Shown: piece by piece, positions 12,246-17,814 of the stretch | Position numbering within the stretch: position 1 is the stretch's first letter | Layout of the letters: each line of letters begins with the position of its first letter | Source: JAXDLH01 sp034666705 | GTDB taxonomy: Bacteria > Chloroflexota > UBA6077 > SHYK01 | Length of the DNA stretch: 17,814 bases | Assembly: GCA_034666705.1 (NCBI GenBank) | Contig: JAXDLH010000394.1 | Coordinates: forward strand, 1 to 17,814 | Reading direction: 5' to 3' | Translations under genes and position numbers: made by a program | The notes under the pieces: model-generated | Database searches by the model: none | Seen by the model: only the letters and a program-made list of their open reading frames with translations | Told to the model about the DNA's origin: nothing

Positions 12246-13373
12246 GTGTCGACGTTTGTCATCGCAGGCCGCACCCTTGCGCTCCTCGCGCTCCTGACCT
12301 TGCTCAGCATCCCGACCAGCCAGGCGCGTGAGACCAACCAATCAGCAGCCCCCGACGCGCTCCGTTGCCCGGGGCGCGCGCTGCCCGAGCCACCAGACGC
12401 CTGGCGGTTCGAGTGGCAGTGGGAGGTGCCTGACACGTACCAGTTCCCCGGACCGGACGGCGATGACGGACCGTATGCGGTAGCGATCGACCACAACTGT
12501 AATCTCTACGTTGCCGACGCCCAGCACAAGCAGATCGTGAAGCTCTCGCCCGACGCAGAGGTCATCGCCCACTGGACTACTCCGAGCGGCCAACCAGGCG
12601 AGTCGAGCAGCCCGCGGGGCGTGGCCATCGACGCGCAGGGCAACGTCTATGCAAGCGACACACCGCGCAACCAGGTGCTCAAGCTCTCGCCCACCGGTCA
12701 GGTCATTGCGACCTGGGGGGCCTGCCCGACGCCGTCGGCAGAAAACCGCTTCTGCGACCCCACACAACCCGGTATGTTCACGGACCCAGAGGGAATCGCA
12801 GTCGACGGGGCCGGTTCGGTCTACGTCGTCGAAGTAGCGGGCAATCGGATCCAGAAACTCGACGCGCAGGGCAAGTCGCTCGGCGTGTGGGAGATGCGCG
12901 GACGCGTACCAGGGGACCTGTGGATCCTTGGCCAGCCAGCGCTGGACCTGGCCGGCAACCTCTACGTGCCGGATGAGTACAACAACCGCGTCCTGGAATT
13001 CTCGCCAGACGGGGTTCTGATCTCCCAGATCGGCGGCGGGCCCGATCCGAGCGGCGATCCAGGCCGCTTCCACGGTCCGCGCGGCGTGGCAGTCGACCAG
13101 GCCGGCAACGTCTACGTGAGCGATCGTGACAACTGGCGGGTGCAGAAGCTCGCCTCGGACGGCACGATGCTCGACCAGTGGCGGCACTGCCTGGACGCGC
13201 CCGCATGCCAATTCCCCGACGCGGGCAATGGACCGGGTGAGTTCTTCGCGGCGCGCGGCCTCGCCGTGGACGGCCAGGGCAACCTCTACGTCGCCGACAC
13301 GGCCAATAAGCGCGTCCAGCGGCTCATCGCAACCCCGGTGCCGATTCCCCTCCCCGGGAGTGAGCGCGGCTAG
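12246..13373 (+). CDS. Secreted six-bladed NHL-repeat beta-propeller protein
   Basis: A 375-residue protein. A signal peptide (residues 1-27: STFVIAGRTLALLALLTLLS then IPTSQA) is followed by six NHL blades with the repeating core GVAxDxxGNVYVxDxxNxRVxKL. Examples are YAVAIDHNCNLYVADAQ, RGVAIDAQGNVYASDTP, EGIAVDGAGSVYVVEVAGNR, ALDLAGNLYVPDEYNNR, RGVAVDQAGNVYVSDRDNWR and RGLAVDGQGNLYVADTANKR. Six blades make a complete propeller. NHL proteins bind proteins, glycans or small ligands, and some are lyases or hydrolases; no catalytic site can be assigned. Start GTG 12246 is chosen because AGGAGG (12233-12238) sits 7 nt upstream; ATG 12222 and GTG 12177 would bury that site inside the gene. It is probably exported and free, since there is no anchor. 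Confidence 0.9.
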   Translation: MSTFVIAGRTLALLALLTLLSIPTSQARETNQSAAPDALRCPGRALPEPPDAWRFEWQWEVPDTYQFPGPDGDDGPYAVAIDHNCNLYVADAQHKQIVKLSPDAEVIAHWTTPSGQPGESSSPRGVAIDAQGNVYASDTPRNQVLKLSPTGQVIATWGACPTPSAENRFCDPTQPGMFTDPEGIAVDGAGSVYVVEVAGNRIQKLDAQGKSLGVWEMRGRVPGDLWILGQPALDLAGNLYVPDEYNNRVLEFSPDGVLISQIGGGPDPSGDPGRFHGPRGVAVDQAGNVYVSDRDNWRVQKLASDGTMLDQWRHCLDAPACQFPDAGNGPGEFFAARGLAVDGQGNLYVADTANKRVQRLIATPVPIPLPGSERG

Positions 13374-13442
13374 CGCGGCGCTTGGTGATCGAGCTCGACC
13401 AGCATCCGATGCACCCCTGCACGTAGTGGGCTGGCCGTGGAC

Positions 13443-13448
13443 TACAAT
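13443..13448 (+). promoter_or_regulatory. Candidate -10 of the second VOC gene
   Basis: TACAAT, five of six bases of the consensus TATAAT, lying 59 nt upstream of ATG 13508. The -35 is not evident. Confidence 0.45.
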
Positions 13449-13507
13449 GGCGCTGAGAGCGGCCGGGGCAATGCGCGGCCAGACCAACGGAGGAGGCAGG
13501 CCCCACT

Positions 13508-14041
13508 ATGGCGATTGTGCAGATTCAGGTTGTCGACCCGCCGAAGGAGGCGGTGGCGATCCCCGACAGCAGCGCGCCGCTGAAGCTCACTGGCTGGGAC
13601 CACATCGCGATCGTCGTGCCGGATCTGGTCGAGGCAGAGCGCTGGTACGTCGACGTGCTCGGCGCGGAGGTCGTAGGTCGCTATAACTGGGGCGGTGACA
13701 CGAGTCACCCAGTCAGCCCCCACGGCGATGTCCGCCTCGGCAAGGACGTAATCAGTCTGTTCCTCGGCGACCCGACGCGCGAGCAGCCGCGGCTCATTCA
13801 CTACGCATTCAACTGCCGCAGTATGGACGAGCTGGATACGTGGAAGGCGCACCTCGAGAGCCGGGGCGTCGCAATCCGCGGGCCGATGGCGCATCCAGGC
13901 TTCGGCGCCGTCAGCATCTACTTCGAGGATCCGTGGGGTTACAAGCTCGAGATCACCCACTGGCTGCCGGACTACGAGACGGGCGAGGCCGAGGCGCTGA
14001 AGCGCGGCGGCGGCATCATGGGCGAGCGCCCGCGCGCGTAG
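13508..14041 (+). CDS. VOC-superfamily protein (extradiol dioxygenase/glyoxalase-like)
   Basis: A 177-residue protein. After a 25-residue N-terminal extension the VOC fold begins at TGWDHIAIVVPDL. The metal ligands are His32, His98 (RLIHYAFNC) and Glu148 (GYKLEITHW), the 2-His-1-Glu set. The block VSIYFEDPWGYKLEI is typical of extradiol-dioxygenase-like and glyoxalase-like members. The reaction is unknown; ring-cleavage, isomerase and lyase roles are all possible. ATG 13508 is preceded by GGAGGAGG (13489-13496) at about 11 nt. It is distinct in sequence from the VOC gene at 1128-1499. It is cytoplasmic, apparently monocistronic, and followed by decayed genes. Confidence 0.85.
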   Translation: MAIVQIQVVDPPKEAVAIPDSSAPLKLTGWDHIAIVVPDLVEAERWYVDVLGAEVVGRYNWGGDTSHPVSPHGDVRLGKDVISLFLGDPTREQPRLIHYAFNCRSMDELDTWKAHLESRGVAIRGPMAHPGFGAVSIYFEDPWGYKLEITHWLPDYETGEAEALKRGGGIMGERPRA

Positions 14042-14064
14042 CCAGCGGTGAGAGTCACCAGCCA

Positions 14065-14237
14065 ATGCGGGTCGCGGCGTTCGATGACGTGCATGCGAAC
14101 CTGGCGGCCCTCAATGCAGTGCGCGTGGATTCGGAAGCATCGGGGCAACTCGTCGAGGCAACGCGGTCCGCGCCGCCCGGATTGATCGGTATGCCGAAAC
14201 ACGGACTGATGCCTCGGCCACGAAGCATGCACTCGCC
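14065..14237 (+). pseudogene. Relic of a metallophosphoesterase gene
   Basis: ATG 14065 opens MRVAAFDDVHANLAALNAV, a clear match to the N-terminus of YfcE/calcineurin-like phosphodiesterases (usual form MRVAVISDVHGNLxALxAV), including the Asp and His of the first metal motif. The body of the enzyme (GD, GNHD, GHTH motifs) is absent. The following frame (RVDSEASGQLVEATRSA) may be what remains of the C-terminus. The open frame runs to the start of the next relic. The Ser/Asp substitution in the first motif (FDD for ISD) also suggests decay. Confidence 0.6.
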
Positions 14238-14488
14238 ATGAGTGAGCGCGATGGACGGCGCTGGGGCTTGGTGACCTTCGACTGCGATGGCGTGCTCGTC
14301 GACAGCGAGGAGATCGCGTGTCGCGTCATCGAGCAAGCACTGGCCGAGATCGGTCTGCCGGTATGTCCGTTTTTGGGTATGCCGCGATGACGGACGCCGC
14401 CCGACTCGCGGCTGTCGGCGCCCACGTCTTCACCGATATGCGTGAGCTGCCTGCCCTCCTTGGGCTCGGCGTCCCCGACCCATCCTGA
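14238..14488 (+). pseudogene. HAD phosphatase gene with internal deletion
   Basis: ATG 14238 reads LVTFDCDGVLVDSEEIACRV and IEQALAEIGLPV, the N-terminal nucleophile motif and cap start of beta-phosphoglucomutase-like HAD hydrolases. The frame ends at 14390. In another frame, the sequence CPFLGYAAMTDAARLAAVGA, HVFTDMRELPALL then runs to TGA 14488, the C-terminal end typical of the same family. About 140 middle residues are missing and the junction near 14360 is out of frame. The protein cannot be functional. Confidence 0.75.
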
Positions 14489-14499
14489 GCCGACGCCCG

Positions 14500-15021
14500 C
14501 TACGGGAGCTCGCGCCGGTAGTGCAGCACGCGCCATTCGAAGTCGCCAATGGCTCCGCGCCAGTCGGTGCCGTCGGGCTGGAAGCCGGCGATCTCGTAGA
14601 AGCGACGGGCGCGGGCGTTGGAATCGAACACCCAGAGGACCACGGCCCGAAAGCCGCGGCGGCGCAGGTCGTCGAGCGCATAGCTGAAGAGAAGCCGCCC
14701 GACGCCGGTACCGACGGCGTCCGGCTCCAGGTACAGGGTGTGGATCTGCGCCTCGCCCTCCACGCGCTCGTCGCCACGCGGCAAGCCACACGCCAGGAAA
14801 CCGAGAATGCGCTCGTCCTCGCTTGTGACCCAGATCCGCTCCTCGGGGTCCGGATTCGTGAGCCGCTCACGCCAGCGGGCTTCACGCTCCGGCAGCTCCG
14901 CAGTGAGCCCGGCAAGGTGGTCAGCGGGCAGGTGGCCGGCATACGCCCATTGCCAGGCCCGGACCTGGATGTCGGCGATCGTCGCGGCGTCGTCAGGCAA
15001 TGCGTGGCGGACGCTCGTCAT
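14500..15021 (-). CDS. GNAT-family N-acetyltransferase
   Basis: A 173-residue acetyltransferase. The fold runs from SVRHALPDDAATIADIQVRA (alpha1/beta1) to motif A at residues 95-115 (TLYLEPDAVGTGVGRLLFSY, the acetyl-CoA pyrophosphate loop in V-G-T-G-V-G form), then motif B at 127-148 (VVLWVFDSNARARRFYEIAG followed by FQ). This is the RimI/YhhY-like pattern. The acceptor (amine, protein N-terminus or drug) is unknown. ATG 15021 is supported by the conserved N-terminus. There is no Shine-Dalgarno; TAGCCT at 15028-15033 (minus) would place the transcript start at or next to the ATG, so the message may be leaderless. It is separated from the upstream membrane gene by a hairpin. Confidence 0.9.
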   Translation of the reverse strand: MTSVRHALPDDAATIADIQVRAWQWAYAGHLPADHLAGLTAELPEREARWRERLTNPDPEERIWVTSEDERILGFLACGLPRGDERVEGEAQIHTLYLEPDAVGTGVGRLLFSYALDDLRRRGFRAVVLWVFDSNARARRFYEIAGFQPDGTDWRGAIGDFEWRVLHYRRELP

Positions 15022-15027
15022 ACGACA

Positions 15028-15033
15028 AGGCTA
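15028..15033 (-). promoter_or_regulatory. Candidate -10 of a leaderless GNAT transcript
   Basis: TAGCCT on the minus strand ends 6 nt before ATG 15021, the spacing expected for transcription starting at the A of the start codon. The match is moderate. Confidence 0.3.
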
Positions 15034-15044
15034 ACGGAGCGCGC

Positions 15045-15080
15045 AGTGGCCTGGCCCGCCTGGCGACGGGTCAGGCCACT
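15045..15080 (-). terminator. Long hairpin after the membrane protein gene
   Basis: A 14-bp stem (15045-15058 with 15067-15080), with one mismatched pair that can form a G-U wobble in RNA from one strand, and an 8-nt loop. It lies between two minus-strand genes, 26 nt after the stop at 15106. There is no T-run, so it may be a factor-dependent terminator or 3'-end stabiliser. Confidence 0.5.
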
Positions 15081-15105
15081 GTTCTGCTTAATCGACGTCG
15101 AGCTG

Positions 15106-15540
15106 CTAGCTGTAACGGGGCTTGACGCTTAGATGCACGTACGCCACGAGGGCGAGGACCAACACATTGAAGATGTTGCCGGTCAGCAAGGCGCCAAGCG
15201 CATCCACAATCAGGCTCAACGCCAGCAGCCACCAACCGGTCAGGCTGCGTTGCAGCATGAGGTAGCCGCCAGCCACGCCGAGCCCGCCGCTGATAAGCAG
15301 CGAGAAGATGCTAATGAAGAATTGAAATCCTCCATTCACACCCGAGGCGCCGCCAAGCAGGAAGAGCGGGGCCACGACCGCGCCGAGCAGCAATAGGGCG
15401 AGCCCGGCCAGTACCCCGATGGCGCCAAAGATGATCGACACCCATGGCATGTAGCGCACGTATCCGTCGAGGAGCCGCTCCGGAGCGGCGGGTAGCTGCT
15501 TTTGAAGGCGATCGGCGTATTCGTTCCAGTCCTGGGCCAT
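15106..15540 (-). CDS. Four-helix integral membrane protein of unknown function
   Basis: A 144-residue protein. A hydrophilic N-terminal 30 residues (MAQDWNEYADRLQKQLPAAP ...) is followed by about four hydrophobic helices: WVSIIFGAIGVLAGLALLLL and onward to the GGAS loop, a Phe/Ile-rich helix (FQFFISIFSLLI), GGLGVAGGYLML, and a final pair within WWLLALSLIVDALGALL and FNVLVLALVAYVHL. It ends in a basic SVKPRYS. I do not recognise a family with a known job. ATG 15540 has a strong AGGAGGGAG upstream. A near-consensus promoter precedes it. The much longer frame reaching upstream over the phosphate operon is an artefact. Confidence 0.85.
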   Translation of the reverse strand: MAQDWNEYADRLQKQLPAAPERLLDGYVRYMPWVSIIFGAIGVLAGLALLLLGAVVAPLFLLGGASGVNGGFQFFISIFSLLISGGLGVAGGYLMLQRSLTGWWLLALSLIVDALGALLTGNIFNVLVLALVAYVHLSVKPRYS

Positions 15541-15602
15541 GATCTCCCTCCTGTGGTCCTCCTTCCGGTGGCAGATCGACGGACGCCGGAGGACGCGCCC
15601 AC

Positions 15603-15631
15603 AGTATAAGAATGCAGGGCCGGCGTGTGAA
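15603..15631 (-). promoter_or_regulatory. Sigma70-type promoter of the membrane protein gene
   Basis: On the minus strand TTCACA (15626-15631) and TATACT (15603-15608) are exactly 17 bp apart, each one base from consensus. This is the best promoter in the window, about 62 nt before ATG 15540. Confidence 0.65.
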
Positions 15632-15942
15632 GCCCTGTGACATATCTGGGTGCGGCGTAGCTTGCCCTGGAAACATCGAGCGGTGTACGGCTCACGCTCA
15701 GTGCATGGTACGCACCGCGATGGATACGGCGCCCGCATTGCTCGTCGATCCGCACGACCGTCCCGTCGTAATCGTTCCTCGGGGCCCAATGAGCCCATTT
15801 GCGCGGCGACGAGCGGATCTGCTGCGGCCACCTGCCGGGCGTCGAAGTCAGCGTGCACGGAGCGTTCGACGCGCTCGCGATGAGATGAGGGGCGCCCCTC
15901 CGGCGTGGCCAATGCCTTCCGCGGCCCACGGCACTTCGCTGC

Positions 15943-15948
15943 TATGCT
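15943..15948 (+). promoter_or_regulatory. Candidate -10 of the phosphate operon
   Basis: TATGCT in GCTATGCTC, 33 nt upstream of GTG 15982, the same 9-mer as before the solute-binding protein. No Pho-box-like repeat is obvious. Confidence 0.4.
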
Positions 15949-15981
15949 CTGGGAGTAATTCGCCCAGGAGTAGAACGCGCC

Positions 15982-16611
15982 GTGTTCAAGCTCCAACTCC
16001 TCCCCAGGGACATGCACTTCTTCGACCTCTTCGAGGCCGCTGCCGCCAATATGGTGGCCGGCTCCAAGGCGCTCCTCGACCTCATGGAAGTGTTCGAGAA
16101 CGTCGATGCGAAGGTCAAAGCGATCAAGGAAATCGAGCACGAGGGCGACCAGATCACCCATCGCGTGATGAACGACCTTCGCAAGACCTTCATCCCGCCA
16201 ATCGAGGGCGACGACATCGTGGCGCTGGCCGAGTCTCTCGACGACGTACTGGATTACATCGAGGAGGCCGCCGTCCGCCTGGTGCTCTACAAGGTCCACG
16301 GGCCCACGCCCACTGCCCAGGAGCTGACCCGCATCATCGTGCAGATGTGCGAGGAGATCCAGCGGACCCTCCCGCTGCTGCGGCGCAGGGGGGAACACGA
16401 GCGGATCCTCAAGTCGACGGTGGAAGTGAACCGGCTCGAGAACGAGGCAGACGACGCGCTGCGCCGGGGACTGGCCGAGCTATTCGACCATCCGGACGAC
16501 GTGCTCCACGTGATCAAGTGGCGCGAGATCTACGAACTCCTCGAGGGCGCGACCGACCGGGGTGAGGACATCGCCAACGTGCTCGAAGGCGTCGTCCTGC
16601 GCAACGCGTAG
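15982..16611 (+). CDS. DUF47 / PhoU-like phosphate transport accessory protein
   Basis: A 209-residue all-helical protein of the DUF47 (PhoU_div, Pit accessory) family. Typical features are the N-terminal LLPRDMHFFDLFEAAAANMV, the metal-binding-style KEIEHEGDQITHRVMNDL segment (about 48-65), FIPPIEGDDIVALAESLDDV, and the second-half counterpart EVNRLENEADDALRRGL with WREIYELLEGATDRGEDIAN near the end. The paired E-x-x-x-D helices are those that bind iron or other metals in PhoU-like proteins. It is thought to modulate the neighbouring low-affinity phosphate carrier. The start is GTG 15982, set by AGGAG at 15966-15970 and by family length. The PiT gene follows after 12 nt, so this is a two-gene operon. 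Confidence 0.95.
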   Translation: MFKLQLLPRDMHFFDLFEAAAANMVAGSKALLDLMEVFENVDAKVKAIKEIEHEGDQITHRVMNDLRKTFIPPIEGDDIVALAESLDDVLDYIEEAAVRLVLYKVHGPTPTAQELTRIIVQMCEEIQRTLPLLRRRGEHERILKSTVEVNRLENEADDALRRGLAELFDHPDDVLHVIKWREIYELLEGATDRGEDIANVLEGVVLRNA

Positions 16612-16623
16612 GCCGGCCGCGGG

Positions 16624-17628
16624 ATGGACGGGCAGCTCATCCTCCTGCTCTTGGTCATCGCCCTCGGCCTCGGGTTCGAGTTCGTCAATGGCTTTCACGA
16701 CGCCGCCAACGCCATCGCTACGATCGTCGCCACCCGGGTCCTGAGCCCCCGGGTGGCGGTCCTGATGGCCGGCGGGCTGAACCTGCTCGGCGCGCTCTCC
16801 GGCACGGCTGTCGCCACCACCGTCGGGAAAGGGCTGGTCGACTCGGCGGCCATTACGCTCGGCACCGTGGCGGTCGCGCTGCTCGCGGCGATCGTATGGG
16901 ACCTGGCAACCTGGTACTTTGGGCTGCCCAGCTCGTCGAGCCACGCCCTGCTCTTTGGCACGATGGGCGCGGCGGTGGCCACGGCCGGACCTGGCGTCAT
17001 CATCCCACAGGGGCTCGCCACGGTGTCGCTCGGCATCGTGTATTCGCCAGTGATTGGGATGGTCGGCGGTGCGCTCATCATGCTGATCATCATCTGGGTC
17101 TTTCGCCGCACGCATGCAGACACAATCAGTAAGATCTTCGGCCGCGCCCAACTGCTCTCCTCTGCTTACATGGCGTTCAGCCACGGCAGCAACGATGGCC
17201 AGAAGACCATGGGCATTCTCTCGCTCGCCCTGCTCACCGCCAGCGCGCCGGGCACGCCGTTCCAGGTACCGTTCTGGGTGATTGTGGCCTGCGCCACCGC
17301 CATGGGCTGCGGCACGGCGATGGGTGGCTGGCGAATCATCAAAACCGTCGGGTTCGGGATGGTGCAACTGCGCCCGGTCAACGGCTTCGCTGCCGAGACC
17401 GCCGCCGGCACGGTAATCGAGGTGGCCACCCGTCTCGGCGTGCCGATCTCCACCACGCACGCCATCTCCGGAGCGATCATCGGCGTCGGTGCGCTCCGCG
17501 GGGCCAAGCGGGTACGCTGGGGCGCGGTCGCCGAGATCGTCACCGCCTGGGTGCTGACGATTCCCGGCTGCTTCGCCATCGGATGGGTGTTGATGATGGC
17601 GGTGCAGCGGGTTTTTGGTGCGATCTAG
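16624..17628 (+). CDS. pit: PiT-family inorganic phosphate transporter
   Basis: A 334-residue integral membrane protein with about ten hydrophobic helices. Both PiT signature repeats are present: the N-terminal GFEFVNGFHDAANAIATIV (residues about 17-35) and the internal YMAFSHGSNDGQKTMGIL. The paired GLPSSSSHALLFG and GVPISTTHAISGA motifs, from the two inverted halves, are also intact. The carrier takes up phosphate, or a metal-phosphate complex, driven by a proton or sodium gradient; which ion cannot be told here. ATG 16624 lies 12 nt after the DUF47 stop with a weak ribosome site, suggesting coupled translation. Its length suits the short bacterial PiT type lacking a large central cytoplasmic domain. 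Confidence 0.97.
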   Translation: MDGQLILLLLVIALGLGFEFVNGFHDAANAIATIVATRVLSPRVAVLMAGGLNLLGALSGTAVATTVGKGLVDSAAITLGTVAVALLAAIVWDLATWYFGLPSSSSHALLFGTMGAAVATAGPGVIIPQGLATVSLGIVYSPVIGMVGGALIMLIIIWVFRRTHADTISKIFGRAQLLSSAYMAFSHGSNDGQKTMGILSLALLTASAPGTPFQVPFWVIVACATAMGCGTAMGGWRIIKTVGFGMVQLRPVNGFAAETAAGTVIEVATRLGVPISTTHAISGAIIGVGALRGAKRVRWGAVAEIVTAWVLTIPGCFAIGWVLMMAVQRVFGAI

Positions 17629-17633
17629 CTGGA

Positions 17634-17663
17634 ATGACAACCGTGGCGGGGCTGCGGTAGTAT
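17634..17663 (+). promoter_or_regulatory. Candidate promoter of the CoxS-type gene
   Basis: ATGACA (17634-17639) and TAGTAT (17658-17663) are 18 bp apart, ending 30 nt before ATG 17694. Confidence 0.45.
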
Positions 17664-17693
17664 TCCGACGCGATAGCGCGTGGGGGTAACGGG

Positions 17694-17814
17694 ATGCAGG
17701 TGCGACTGCGGGTGAACGGGGAAGAGCACCAGGTGGAGGCGCCAGCCCCGCGGCTGCTGCTCGACACCCTGCGCTACGAGCTCGGCCTCACCGGCTCCAA
17801 GCTCGGCTGCGGGG
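17694..17814 (+). CDS. [2Fe-2S] subunit of a molybdenum hydroxylase (CoxS/XdhC-like), 5' end only
   Basis: The first 40 codons of a gene cut by the right edge. The product begins MQVRLRVNGEEHQVEAPAPR and continues LLLDTLRYELGLTGSKLGCG. This is the plant-type ferredoxin N-terminus of small subunits of xanthine dehydrogenase, CO dehydrogenase (aerobic) and related Mo hydroxylases; the first cluster-ligand Cys is in LGCG. The full protein is normally about 155-175 residues, with a second [2Fe-2S] cluster domain. Medium (FAD) and large (Mo) subunit genes usually lie next to it and are expected just outside the window. Which substrate is hydroxylated cannot be told from this part. Confidence 0.9.
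   Translation, partial: MQVRLRVNGEEHQVEAPAPRLLLDTLRYELGLTGSKLGCG

Larger units (their letters stand above)
15541..15981. other. Divergent intergenic region upstream of the phosphate operon
   Basis: 441 bp between divergent genes. Apart from the promoters at 15603-15631 (minus) and 15943-15948 (plus), I see no convincing gene. Several open frames cross it but none has a ribosome site, motif or steady codon use. Confidence 0.5.

Noticed and set aside
12342..13487. Minus-strand open frame of about 380 codons over the NHL gene
   Set aside because: It mirrors the regular NHL repeats; the plus strand has the signal peptide, blades and ribosome site.
15541..16398. Upstream extension of the membrane protein to about 430 residues
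   Set aside because: It would overlap the DUF47 gene antisense. The strong ribosome site and promoter fix the start at 15540.
16480..17640. Minus-strand open frame over the PiT gene
   Set aside because: It is His/Asp/Arg-rich shadow sequence; PiT signatures are clear on the plus strand.

Overview
The window is a high-GC, gene-dense bacterial chromosomal segment with no tRNA, rRNA, CRISPR array or recognisable insertion sequence. The gene mix suggests Chloroflexota: a lone Flp pilin, a PknB-type kinase whose extracytoplasmic part is laminin-G-like, kelch and NHL propellers, VOC enzymes and a GxSxSG alpha/beta hydrolase. High GC and AGGAGG ribosome sites agree. This placement is an inference from gene content; an actinobacterial origin is not strictly excluded.

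Layout. The left edge (1-396, minus) holds the broken 5' part of a secreted kelch protein. A conserved 86-residue protein follows (563-823, minus), then a VOC enzyme with a small membrane protein (917-1499, minus). That pair diverges from a maleate isomerase/arylmalonate decarboxylase-like gene (1614-2333, plus). A perfect 16-bp hairpin separates this gene from a Flp pilin (2399-2578, minus). The pilin shares an intergenic region, with a 24-bp near-palindrome, with a degenerate response-regulator receiver (2770-3312, plus).

From 3358 to 6675 (minus) lie a secreted alpha/beta hydrolase, a PAS-LuxR regulator and a membrane Ser/Thr kinase. The kinase and the regulator look co-transcribed, kinase first. 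At 6997-9475 (plus) a cupin and a large Abhydrolase_10-type protein form an operon. An orphan lipoprotein solute-binding protein follows (9865-11607), then an eroded region, a secreted six-bladed NHL propeller (12246-13373) and a second VOC enzyme (13508-14041).

At 14065-14488 there are two adjacent gene relics, a metallophosphoesterase and a HAD phosphatase. The HAD relic keeps only its two ends. GNAT and four-helix membrane protein genes follow on the minus strand. The right end carries the DUF47/PhoU-like plus PiT phosphate transporter operon (15982-17628) and the first 40 codons of a CoxS-type [2Fe-2S] subunit running off the edge.

The most unusual items are the receiver with Glu at the phosphorylation site and Pro in the acidic pair, its shared operator-like palindrome with the pilin, an AMDase-family enzyme lacking the second catalytic cysteine, a cupin with lost metal ligands, and the side-by-side relics. 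TAnnnT hexamers recur upstream of most genes and probably mark -10 elements.
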